From an uncultured Alphaproteobacteria bacterium (lineage in GTDB: Bacteria > Pseudomonadota > Alphaproteobacteria > Rs-D84): DNA of 64,000 bases. Below, in pieces: positions 52,279-59,700 of this stretch. Each line of letters opens with the position of its first letter. Within the stretch, counting starts at the first letter, position 1. The notes beneath the pieces were generated by a model that saw nothing but the letters and a program-made list of their open reading frames with translations, was not told the origin of the DNA and searched no databases. The position numbers were made by a program, and so were the translations under genes. The stretch is from assembly GCA_944392775.1 (NCBI GenBank), contig CALXXV010000006.1, positions 25,270 through 89,269 on the forward strand. Direction: 5' to 3'.

Positions 52279-53745
52279 ATGATAGACTTAACAATTACAG
52301 AAGCATTACAGAAATTGAAATCAGGCGAAATAAGCGCGGTTGAGCTAACTCGCGCTTATTTGGACAGAATAGAAAAATATGGCAAGGAATTGAATTGCTA
52401 TATAACAGTCACACCAGAACGCGCAATGGCCGATGCTGCTGCATCTGATGCACGTTATGCAGCAGGTACTGCCCTGCCATTAGACGGCATTCCTATTGAA
52501 ATGAAGGATTTATTCGCAACACGTGGCATCAGAACAACTGCTGCGTCAAGAATGCTCGAAAACTTTGTACCAGAATACGAATCGACTGTATCCCAGAAAT
52601 TTATAGATGCAGGAACTGTATTATTGGGGAAAACAAACCTTGATGAATTTGCTATGGGAACTTTCAGCAAGACAAGTTATTTTGGTGCCCCAGTAAACCC
52701 ATGGCAAATGGAAAAAAGATTAACTGCTGGTGGTTCTTCTGGCGGTGCAACAAGTGCAATTGCAAGTGGTTTAGCAATTGGCGGCACAGGCACAGACACA
52801 GGTGGTTCGATTCGTTTTCCTTCTGCAATAACAGGGTTGGTTGGAATGAAACCAACATACGGTCTATGCAGTCGTTGGGGATGCGTCGCATTTGCATCTA
52901 GTTTAGATACCCCCGGTCCTATTGCAAGAACGGTCGATGACGCTGCATTATTATTATCTGCCATGGCTGGACACGACCCAAAAGATTCCACAAGCAGCGA
53001 TAAAGGCTTTAATGCAACAGTACCCCTATCTTCTATATTAGGTGACGGGAAAACACTGCGTGTCGGTATAATAAAAGAATTTGCAGATGTAGAAATATCT
53101 GCAGACATGAAACGTTTATTTAACGCACGCGTTGCAGACTTAAAATCTATTGGCGCAGAAATTGTTGATGTTTCTATTCCAAATATATTAGACGCGTTGG
53201 CTGCATATTATATAATTGCTCCGGCAGAAGCGTCTTCTAACCTGGCGCGCTATGACGGCATGAAATACGGTTTGCGTGTAGAAGGAGAAGATTTAATAGA
53301 CACATACAAAAAGACACGCGCCGCAGGTTTTGGTGAAGAAGTACAACGTCGTATGATAGTGGGTACCGCTGTATTATCCAGCGAATCGTATGAAGTCTAT
53401 TTCATGCAAGCAGCACGGGTACGTCGTATGATTGCAGATAGTTTCAATAAAGCATTTGAACAATGCGACTTAATACTATGCCCATCGGGTGCAGGTACGG
53501 CTATGCCGCTTGATTCGGATTTAACGCCACTTGAATACTATGCACTTGATTTATTTACAGTAGCGATGAATCTGGCTGGTATTCCTGCATGCAGCGTACC
53601 CTGTGGATTGGCAGGAAATGGTTTACCACTTGGAATGCAAGTTGTCGGAAAACGCTTTGATGATTTGAAGGTTCTGCAATTAGCAAAGCATATCGAACAA
53701 TTTGCGGGTATAGATAATAGGCCAACAAAAATAATGGGGAAATAA
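52279..53745 (+). CDS. gatA: Asp/Glu-tRNA amidotransferase subunit A
   Basis: The ATG at 52279 gives about 488 residues; a TTG 15 bases upstream is possible. The amidase-signature triad is readable: Lys in PIEMKDLFATRG, Ser in TAGGSSGGATSAIASGL and Ser in GTGTDTGGSIRFPSAITG. GatA hydrolyses Gln to deliver ammonia to GatB. It lies 25 bp after gatC. Downstream, an antisense tRNA gene separates it from gatB. Confidence 0.95.
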   Translation: MIDLTITEALQKLKSGEISAVELTRAYLDRIEKYGKELNCYITVTPERAMADAAASDARYAAGTALPLDGIPIEMKDLFATRGIRTTAASRMLENFVPEYESTVSQKFIDAGTVLLGKTNLDEFAMGTFSKTSYFGAPVNPWQMEKRLTAGGSSGGATSAIASGLAIGGTGTDTGGSIRFPSAITGLVGMKPTYGLCSRWGCVAFASSLDTPGPIARTVDDAALLLSAMAGHDPKDSTSSDKGFNATVPLSSILGDGKTLRVGIIKEFADVEISADMKRLFNARVADLKSIGAEIVDVSIPNILDALAAYYIIAPAEASSNLARYDGMKYGLRVEGEDLIDTYKKTRAAGFGEEVQRRMIVGTAVLSSESYEVYFMQAARVRRMIADSFNKAFEQCDLILCPSGAGTAMPLDSDLTPLEYYALDLFTVAMNLAGIPACSVPCGLAGNGLPLGMQVVGKRFDDLKVLQLAKHIEQFAGIDNRPTKIMGK

Positions 53746-53770
53746 AAAAAGACCCGAAGGTCTAAAAAAG

Positions 53771-53846
53771 TGGTGGCTAGAAGTGGAATCGAACCACTGA
53801 CACAGGGATTTTCAGTCCCTTGCTCTACCAACTGAGCTATCTAGCC
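53771..53846 (-). tRNA. tRNA-Phe (GAA anticodon), antisense inside gatCAB
   Basis: A cloverleaf on the minus strand has a 7-bp acceptor GGCTAGA/TCTAGCC, a D-arm AGCTCAGTTGGTAGAGC, an anticodon loop CTGAAAA (GAA) and a T-arm with GGTTCGATTCC. Discriminator A and encoded CCA are present. It lies between gatA and gatB, opposite to both. Confidence 0.95.
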
Positions 53847-53858
53847 AACATGAAACGA

Positions 53859-53887
53859 ATAATAAAATACTAAAAAACAAAAAGCAA
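53859..53887 (-). promoter_or_regulatory. tRNA-Phe promoter inside the gatB leader
   Basis: On the minus strand TTGCTT (53882-53887), 17 bases, TATTAT (53859-53864), about 13 bases from the tRNA 5' end. The -35 lies 12 bases upstream of the gatB ATG (53900) and overlaps its AAGGA ribosome-binding site. Confidence 0.6.
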
Positions 53888-53899
53888 GGAAAAATAAAA

Positions 53900-55420
53900 A
53901 TGTTTACGATAAAAGGCAAAACAACAGATTGGGAATTGGTTATCGGGTTAGAAACGCATATAGAAGTTTTATCTAAAAGTAAACTTTTTAGCGGTGCATC
54001 TGCAGATTATAACCCCAGTATTGCCCCAAACACTCAAGTTTCTATGGTTGATGTTGCGATGCCAGGTATGCTTCCTGTATTAAATGAATTCTGCGTGGAA
54101 CAAGCTATTAAAATGGGTTTAGGGTTAAATGCAGAAATATCTAGAAAAAGTAAGTTTGCACGTAAACAATATTTTTACCCTGACCTACCCCAAGGTTATC
54201 AGATTTCACAACCTGCCGAAGAACCGCCAATTGTTGGGCGCGGTTGGGTTGAAATTATGGGGGACGACGGAAAACCTAAAAAGATTTTAATTGAACGTGC
54301 ACATTTGGAACAAGATGCAGGTAAATTAAAACATGATGTACATCCAACTAAGTCATTTGCGGATTACAACCGAACAGGTGTAGCATTACTAGAAATTGTC
54401 ACATTTTTAGACACAAAAAATCCTGAAAAAAATTCTTATATAACCTCTCCCGATGAAGCAGAGCGCTATCTACGTGAAATTCGTGAAATTGCACGTGCAC
54501 TAGGTGTATCAAAAGCAAACATGGAAGAAGGTTCTATGCGTGCAGACGTAAATGTATCTGTCAGACCAGTTGGTTCAAAAGAATTTCGCACACGTACAGA
54601 AACTAAAAACATGGTTTCATTTAAGTTCATAAAGTCTGCAATTGAATACGAAGCACGTCGCCAGATAGAAATATATGAAAATGGTGGCACAGTATCACAA
54701 GACACAATGAGATATAGCCAATCCGAAGGCACAACATCAGTTATGCGCAGCAAAGAAGATGCTTTAGACTATCGCTATTTTCCAGACCCAGACTTATTGC
54801 CTTTGGAAATCAGCGAAGAAACGATTGAACGCATAAAGCAAACGATGCCAGAATTACCTGCTGCAACACGTGCAAGATATATAAGCATGGGTTTAAATGA
54901 ATATGATGCAGCACGTTTAACAGAAACAACAGATATATCAAAATGGTTTGATTCTGCTGTTAATGGAAAAACAGAACGCGCAAAACCGATTGCAAACTGG
55001 ATGATAAGCGAACTATTCGCACACCCAGAAAATTGGGATGCAAAAAACGCTGTGGATACAGCTGAGCAAGGCGAAGCGCGGATTATTACACCTGAAAATT
55101 TAGCAGAATTAGTTGATATGATTTCCGCAAACGAAGTTAACGGTAAACAAGCAAAAGAAATCTTTATAAAAATGTTAGACGGCGAATCGGGGACCCCAAA
55201 AGAAATTGCAGATCGATTCGGTATGAAGCAAATTACAGACACCAGCGCAATAGAAAAAGCTGTTGATGATGTAATTGCTGCGAACCCTGCACAAGTTGAA
55301 CAATATAAATCTGGCAAAGTCGGATTACTAGGCTTCTTTGTGGGAAGTGTGATGAAAGCAACCGGAGGAAAAGCAAATCCTGCGATTGTAAACGAACTAC
55401 TAAAAAAGAAACTAGCATAA
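53900..55420 (+). CDS. gatB: Asp/Glu-tRNA amidotransferase subunit B
   Basis: This 506-residue kinase/transamidase has LVIGLETHIEVLSKSKLFSG, ARKQYFYPDLPQGYQISQ and MEEGSMRADVNVSVRPVGSK. The C-terminal YqeY-like tail ends KAPNPAIVN-like with GFFVGSVMKATGGKANPAIV. It activates the misacylated tRNA carboxylate. It is third in gatCAB, with a 154-bp gap to gatA that holds tRNA-Phe antisense. Confidence 0.95.
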   Translation: MFTIKGKTTDWELVIGLETHIEVLSKSKLFSGASADYNPSIAPNTQVSMVDVAMPGMLPVLNEFCVEQAIKMGLGLNAEISRKSKFARKQYFYPDLPQGYQISQPAEEPPIVGRGWVEIMGDDGKPKKILIERAHLEQDAGKLKHDVHPTKSFADYNRTGVALLEIVTFLDTKNPEKNSYITSPDEAERYLREIREIARALGVSKANMEEGSMRADVNVSVRPVGSKEFRTRTETKNMVSFKFIKSAIEYEARRQIEIYENGGTVSQDTMRYSQSEGTTSVMRSKEDALDYRYFPDPDLLPLEISEETIERIKQTMPELPAATRARYISMGLNEYDAARLTETTDISKWFDSAVNGKTERAKPIANWMISELFAHPENWDAKNAVDTAEQGEARIITPENLAELVDMISANEVNGKQAKEIFIKMLDGESGTPKEIADRFGMKQITDTSAIEKAVDDVIAANPAQVEQYKSGKVGLLGFFVGSVMKATGGKANPAIVNELLKKKLA

Positions 55421-55435
55421 AGAAAGGGGAAAAGA

Positions 55436-55606
55436 ATGAAAGTTGTTGGGATAATAAAAGACGACAAAATAACGGGTGTTCAATATGGGATTATTGAACT
55501 ACCAGATCCAGAAGACAAGAAAGTAGCTTCTATAAAAATGGCTTTGAAAAAGATTCAAGAAATAAAAAACCAAAAACTTCGCACAGAAAGAACAAAATAT
55601 AAATAA
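55436..55606 (+). CDS. Small unknown protein (56 residues) after gatB
   Basis: An ATG preceded by GAAAGGGGAAAAGA opens a 56-codon frame. It encodes MKVVGIIKDDKITGVQYGII and ends with KIQEIKNQKLRTERTKYK. It starts 15 bp after gatB and ends 5 bp before the miaB ATG, so it fits in the same transcript. It has a beta-strand-rich front and a basic helical tail. The family was not recognised. Good ribosome-binding site and packing argue it is real. Confidence 0.7.
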   Translation: MKVVGIIKDDKITGVQYGIIELPDPEDKKVASIKMALKKIQEIKNQKLRTERTKYK

Positions 55607-55611
55607 AAACC

Positions 55612-56919
55612 ATGAAAAAATTCTTTATTCAAACTTTTGGTTGTCAGATGAATGTTTATGACGGTCAACGAATCGCCGCCATGTTAGAAAAGCACGGTTT
55701 TGAACAAACTGATGCCTTATCGGATGCAGATATAATTATATTAAATACTTGCGCGGTTCGTGAAAAAGCTACGAATAAAGTATTTTCCGCATTGGGACGT
55801 ATTCGGCGTGCAAAAAAGCCAGATGCGTTATTTGGAATAGTTGGTTGCGTTGCACGCGAAGCGGGCGCAACCGCTTTTCAAAGAATACCCGATTTAAATT
55901 TTGTTTTAGGTCCACAAAGTTATCATAAACTGCCTGAAATTTTAAAAAATCCTGACACTAAATTATTAAACATAGATTTAACAGGGCTTGAAAAATTTGA
56001 TGAATTGCCCCAAATGGAAAAATCCCCTGCTGTCGCATACATCCCCATTCAAGAAGGATGTAATCATTGTTGCACATATTGCATTGTTCCTTACACTCGT
56101 GGTCGCGAACTATCACGTCCTTTTAAAGATATCTTGCGCGATACCGAACTTGCTGCAAATACAGGCGCAATAGAAATATGCTTCTTAGGTCAAAATGTAA
56201 ATGGTTATAAATACACAGATGAAGCAACAGGTAAAACATATCGTTTATCTGACTTAATAAAGGAAACCGCAAAACTGAACAATATTAAAAGAATTCGTTT
56301 TACATCCAGTTATCCAACAGAAATGACAGATGACTTGATAGACATGTTCAGGACAGAACCTAAATTATTACCTTTTTTAAACATGCCTATACAAAGCGGA
56401 TCACAAAATGTATTGACAAGAATGAATCGTCCATACACCCTTAATCTATATATAGATATAGTTGACAAATTAAAGGCAGCGCGTCCTGACATTCAGATAT
56501 CCAGCGACTTTATTGTTGGCTTCCCAGGCGAAACAGATTCTGACTTTGAACAAACAATGGAAATAGCAAAAAAAATAAAATATATAAATTCTTATTCTTT
56601 TAAATATTCGCCCCGCCCTCATACAGCGGCCGCATTAATGAAAGACCAGATCCCAGAATCTATTAAATCAGAGCGTTTAGCAAAACTAGATTCTTACCTA
56701 AATGAATTACAAAGAAGCTTTAACGAATCGTGCATTGGGAAGACTATGGAATGTTTATGCGAAGGCCCGGACAAAACCGGAAAACATTTGGTATATCGCA
56801 CGCCATACATGCAACAATGTATTGTTAACGCAACATCCAAGACCTGCGAAAAACAACTTGCAAATATTCGTATAACCGCTGCTAACAAAGCATCTCTACG
56901 AGGTGAAGTACAAGATTAA
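55612..56919 (+). CDS. miaB: tRNA-2-methylthio-N6-dimethylallyladenosine synthase
   Basis: This 435-residue radical-SAM methylthiotransferase has an N-terminal cluster domain with three Cys (TFGCQMN, LNTCAVRE, VGCVARE). The radical-SAM CxxxCxxC is in EGCNHCCTYCIVPYTRG, and a TRAM domain closes the protein. It thiomethylates i6A37 in tRNA, using MiaA's product. It follows the 56-residue ORF by 5 bp. The autotransporter-like gene is convergent and ends where miaB ends. Confidence 0.94.
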   Translation: MKKFFIQTFGCQMNVYDGQRIAAMLEKHGFEQTDALSDADIIILNTCAVREKATNKVFSALGRIRRAKKPDALFGIVGCVAREAGATAFQRIPDLNFVLGPQSYHKLPEILKNPDTKLLNIDLTGLEKFDELPQMEKSPAVAYIPIQEGCNHCCTYCIVPYTRGRELSRPFKDILRDTELAANTGAIEICFLGQNVNGYKYTDEATGKTYRLSDLIKETAKLNNIKRIRFTSSYPTEMTDDLIDMFRTEPKLLPFLNMPIQSGSQNVLTRMNRPYTLNLYIDIVDKLKAARPDIQISSDFIVGFPGETDSDFEQTMEIAKKIKYINSYSFKYSPRPHTAAALMKDQIPESIKSERLAKLDSYLNELQRSFNESCIGKTMECLCEGPDKTGKHLVYRTPYMQQCIVNATSKTCEKQLANIRITAANKASLRGEVQD

Positions 56920-58490
56920 AAACGTACGTCTATTCCGATCCTTATACTATACGAAAAACTATTATCATCATAAATAATGCCTGTTTCTAGTACGCCACCT
57001 ACTCCATCAAATGGCGAAGAAAAATCTGTATGAAGGACACTTTTGAAAGCTCCATCTGTAAACAAATTAAATCTAATTCCATAATTATACTTTATGTCAA
57101 AATCTCTAACAGCAAAGTTTAAGTCTGTTCCGAAACCAGCTACAAAATTTATTTCAGATTGATTCAAAATATTTATATAATCGCCATTAACTATTACAAA
57201 AGGTAAAACGACAAAATTTTCATAAACTTGAAATTCTTTTCCTAATCTGGTCGACGAATAATAAGAAAGCCCTTCTGGATTATAAAATATTTTTTCACCG
57301 TCAAATACATTGCCAGAATTAAATTTAGCAAAAGTTATACCAGCAACAGAATCAAGCTCAAAAAATTCGCTACTAAATCTGACGCGTAAATTTCCGCCGC
57401 TCAATTTTGCATAAAAATCGTTTATAAAATCAGAATAATTACTTATAGCAGAATATAAAGAAAAATGTACTGTAAAGGCATCTGAAAAAGCCGTACCCCC
57501 TTTTATAGAAATACCAGAAATATAAAAATTATCGTCAACAATAAACTGTGGCGAAAGGCTAAAACATGTCGCATCTGTTTTGAAACCATGTAGCATTTCA
57601 AAATCATTGAAACGACTGATCGGTTTCATCAAATTTATAGGATTTAATTTTACAGACTTTTTCATCAATCTTTTTAGTTCATCCATATCAGTTGCAGAAT
57701 CCATTGCTAATAGTAATTTATCATTCGGATTATCGTTACGTATACTATTTAAAAAATTACCAATTTCATTTTTCAAAATTTTTGAATAATCTGTTTCTCT
57801 ACTTAATATGGCATATAAATTACCGGATTTTATGTACGAATTAAGTACATACAATGGATTTACATTATCCGCAATCATACGAACAGTCCCATCACCGGAA
57901 ACATTTGATAACAAAACCTTATCAAGCACACCATTAACATCATCTATTTTTATAGAAGTATTTCCAACAAGCTTTACTTTGGGTAAAATTTTAGCATCAG
58001 AATCATCTATTACCGAAACATTATCTATTTTCAATAAAGCATCTTTTAAAACTATACTATCTGCACTTTTGCCACTTTCAATAATAGAATATAAAGAAAT
58101 AAGATCCGTATTATTTATAAATAATTCATAATTACCATTATTTACAATAATCGGACTAAGATCTTTTTCTGTATAAACAATTTGAACTAAATTTGATTTA
58201 TTTCCAAGATTTACAGAACCTTTTATCGTTCCAGAATTTTGTATTTTAACTTCATAACCGTCACGAACATTTATATCTGCTTCTATTATACCGTTATTAG
58301 TGATAATTATTGGCTTATCCACATAAATATTATCATAAAACATATAACCCGTAGGTAAAACATCCAAATCTTCTAAAAGAGATAATTCCGTTCCTGCATA
58401 ATAACCACTTACTACACGCGCCACAGCTGCATTGTTGTAAACAAGCAGGAATACAAAAAACACCGAAAGAAAAATCTTTCTAATCTCCAC
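56916..58490 (-). CDS. Autotransporter-like outer-membrane protein with short passenger
   Basis: This 524-residue frame starts at GTG 58490. A signal peptide (VFFVFLLVYNNAAVA) is followed by a passenger of about 230 residues with NNGIIEADINVRDGYEVKI and IQNSGTIKGSVNLGNKSNLV, typical beta-helix-like motifs. A helical linker follows (about 235-290). The C-terminal beta-barrel (about 300-524) has alternating strands and ends SIRIGIDVRF. The layout is like a small type V autotransporter, but the barrel family was not verified. It ends 4 bp inside the miaB end region (convergent). Confidence 0.7.
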   Translation of the reverse strand: MEIRKIFLSVFFVFLLVYNNAAVARVVSGYYAGTELSLLEDLDVLPTGYMFYDNIYVDKPIIITNNGIIEADINVRDGYEVKIQNSGTIKGSVNLGNKSNLVQIVYTEKDLSPIIVNNGNYELFINNTDLISLYSIIESGKSADSIVLKDALLKIDNVSVIDDSDAKILPKVKLVGNTSIKIDDVNGVLDKVLLSNVSGDGTVRMIADNVNPLYVLNSYIKSGNLYAILSRETDYSKILKNEIGNFLNSIRNDNPNDKLLLAMDSATDMDELKRLMKKSVKLNPINLMKPISRFNDFEMLHGFKTDATCFSLSPQFIVDDNFYISGISIKGGTAFSDAFTVHFSLYSAISNYSDFINDFYAKLSGGNLRVRFSSEFFELDSVAGITFAKFNSGNVFDGEKIFYNPEGLSYYSSTRLGKEFQVYENFVVLPFVIVNGDYINILNQSEINFVAGFGTDLNFAVRDFDIKYNYGIRFNLFTDGAFKSVLHTDFSSPFDGVGGVLETGIIYDDNSFSYSIRIGIDVRF

Positions 58491-58535
58491 AACATGAAGA
58501 GATTAGCATATAAGATTTTTTTCTTAAAGAAAATT

Positions 58536-58566
58536 ATAAAAAAATCCTCGAACAATCGAGGATTTA
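58536..58566 (-). terminator. Terminator after the SodC-like lipoprotein gene
   Basis: AATCCTCG-attgtt-CGAGGATT followed by a T-run on the minus strand. Confidence 0.8.
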
Positions 58567-58582
58567 ATAGACCAGCAACCTA

Positions 58583-59131
58583 TTACAACATCATGCCTTT
58601 TTCCAAAGTACCCCAAGCGGCTTTATATCCACCATCTCTTTCCAAATATATTTTTGCGTTATTCAGTTGTTCTGCCGTCATTCCACGCAAAATGAAAGAC
58701 TCTTCTAATCTACCGGGTTTTTCTATACGTAACGTAGGCAAATTTGTTGCCAAGCTGTTATTGCTACAACACATTCCTGTTGAACATTTATTACATTGAT
58801 AAATTTTCATATTATATGTCACCCCTGGACGCAAATCTTTCAAATCCACATCCATTTTCAAACCTGCATCTGTTTCATTGAATTTTATATATCCCATTCT
58901 AGATTCTCCGCCATGACTACTGTGAGTATACATTTTTGCATGTACTTTTGTTACATCTGCGTCTTCATAGGTCTGATAAAAAACAACCATCTCTGGTTTC
59001 TGATTTTGTTGCATTTGTTTTTGCTGAGGATGATTCATTGGTTTCTTACCACATCCTGTACATCCAGAAAACAAAAAAGCCATCCCCAAAACAGAGGAAA
59101 ATACTAACAATTTTTTGAACAAGTTTTTCAT
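58583..59131 (-). CDS. Lipoprotein resembling Cu/Zn superoxide dismutase without metal ligands
   Basis: This 182-residue protein has lipobox FSGC (near residue 24), a Gln/Pro-rich linker and a domain that follows SodC order. MGYIKFNETDAGLKMDVDLK then DLRPG corresponds to SodC's strand pair ending GLxPG, LATNLPTLRIEKPGRLEESF to the DLPNL region, and AKIYLERDGGYKAAWG to the IHxGxDxx region. The SodC His ligands are replaced (PGVTYNMKIYQCNKC rather than PGxHGFHxHxxxxC). It is therefore not expected to dismutate superoxide. Similarity is pattern-based. Confidence 0.6.
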   Translation of the reverse strand: MKNLFKKLLVFSSVLGMAFLFSGCTGCGKKPMNHPQQKQMQQNQKPEMVVFYQTYEDADVTKVHAKMYTHSSHGGESRMGYIKFNETDAGLKMDVDLKDLRPGVTYNMKIYQCNKCSTGMCCSNNSLATNLPTLRIEKPGRLEESFILRGMTAEQLNNAKIYLERDGGYKAAWGTLEKGMML

Positions 59132-59150
59132 AAGTTCTCCTTTTTTCTTA

Positions 59151-59165
59151 TTGTTACGATAACAA
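59151..59165. promoter_or_regulatory. Palindrome in the divergent region between the SodC-like and small helical protein genes
   Basis: TTGTTA-cga-TAACAA is a perfect 6-bp palindrome near a plus-strand TATAAT (59169-59174). It lies between divergent genes and could be an operator. Confidence 0.45.
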
Positions 59166-59194
59166 TTGTATAATAAAAAAATCTATTTTTCGTC

Positions 59195-59208
59195 AGGTTT
59201 GAATACCT
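59195..59208. promoter_or_regulatory. AGGTTTGAATACCT palindromic motif, site 1
   Basis: This 14-base imperfect palindrome matches AGGTATGGATACCT (62173-62186) at 12 of 14 positions. A possible shared operator for genes flanking the oleate hydratase region. Confidence 0.35.
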
Positions 59209-59225
59209 AGGAAAAGGCAGAAATC

Positions 59226-59321
59226 ATGCATATAGAGCGTTTTGAATACACTCCTATAACCATTTATAAAGAAATACAGTTAAATGCATTTTACAACCAA
59301 GGAGGTAAAGAATATGTATGA
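59226..59321 (+). CDS. Possible 31-residue leader ORF
   Basis: An ATG at 59226 (AGGAAAAGG upstream) opens a 31-codon frame, MHIERFEYTPITIYKEIQLN onward, that ends in TGA overlapping the downstream ATG (59314) by 8 bases. Its stop lies just past the next ribosome-binding site. It may be a leader peptide for translational coupling, or chance. Confidence 0.3.
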   Translation: MHIERFEYTPITIYKEIQLNAFYNQGGKEYV

Positions 59322-59670
59322 ATTAATACAACATTTAATAGCATTTAAATACGCATGTAAAATAAATCATTGGTCGACAGATAAATATGCTCCACATTTG
59401 CTATATGATAGACTAACAGAAGATTTAGACACATGGGTTGATAATATTGCAGAGTGTTATTTTATGTCTATGAACAACAAAAAAGTTTTCAAACCAGATT
59501 TATTAAACCCAAAACTTATAGATAAAGACCTAGTAAAAATGTGTGAAAATATAATTTCTAAATTAGAAGAATTGCTAAACGATGACGAACTAAACGAAGG
59601 CATGACTTCACAATTAAGCTCTATAGAAGAAGGTTTCCTTGGGAAACTTGCGCTTGCCAAACTAGCATAA
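59314..59670 (+). CDS. Small helical protein resembling phage DUF5856 proteins
   Basis: The ATG at 59314 with GGAGG nine bases before gives about 118 residues. The pattern YACKINHWSTDKYAPHLLYD then LTEDLDTWVDNIAE resembles DUF5856/Dps-like proteins of large phages, which have HW-x-T and acidic helices. No other phage gene is near. Function not known; a ferritin-like fold is suggested by pattern only. An in-frame start 30 bases upstream has no such ribosome-binding site. Confidence 0.6.
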   Translation: MYELIQHLIAFKYACKINHWSTDKYAPHLLYDRLTEDLDTWVDNIAECYFMSMNNKKVFKPDLLNPKLIDKDLVKMCENIISKLEELLNDDELNEGMTSQLSSIEEGFLGKLALAKLA

Positions 59671-59697
59671 AAAACCCCTTAATTTAAGGGGTTTTTA
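59669..59697. terminator. Bidirectional terminator between the small helical protein and oleate hydratase genes
   Basis: AAAACCCCTT-aattt-AAGGGGTTTTT between convergent genes. Confidence 0.85.
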
Positions 59698-59700
59698 AAT

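Noticed and set aside
54775..55467. A 230-codon minus-strand frame across gatB
   Set aside because: It is antisense to gatB and contains no recognised motif.
58796..59107. A 103-codon plus-strand frame opposite the SodC-like lipoprotein
   Set aside because: It is antisense with a Cys/His/Phe composition typical of a shadow frame, and no ribosome-binding site.
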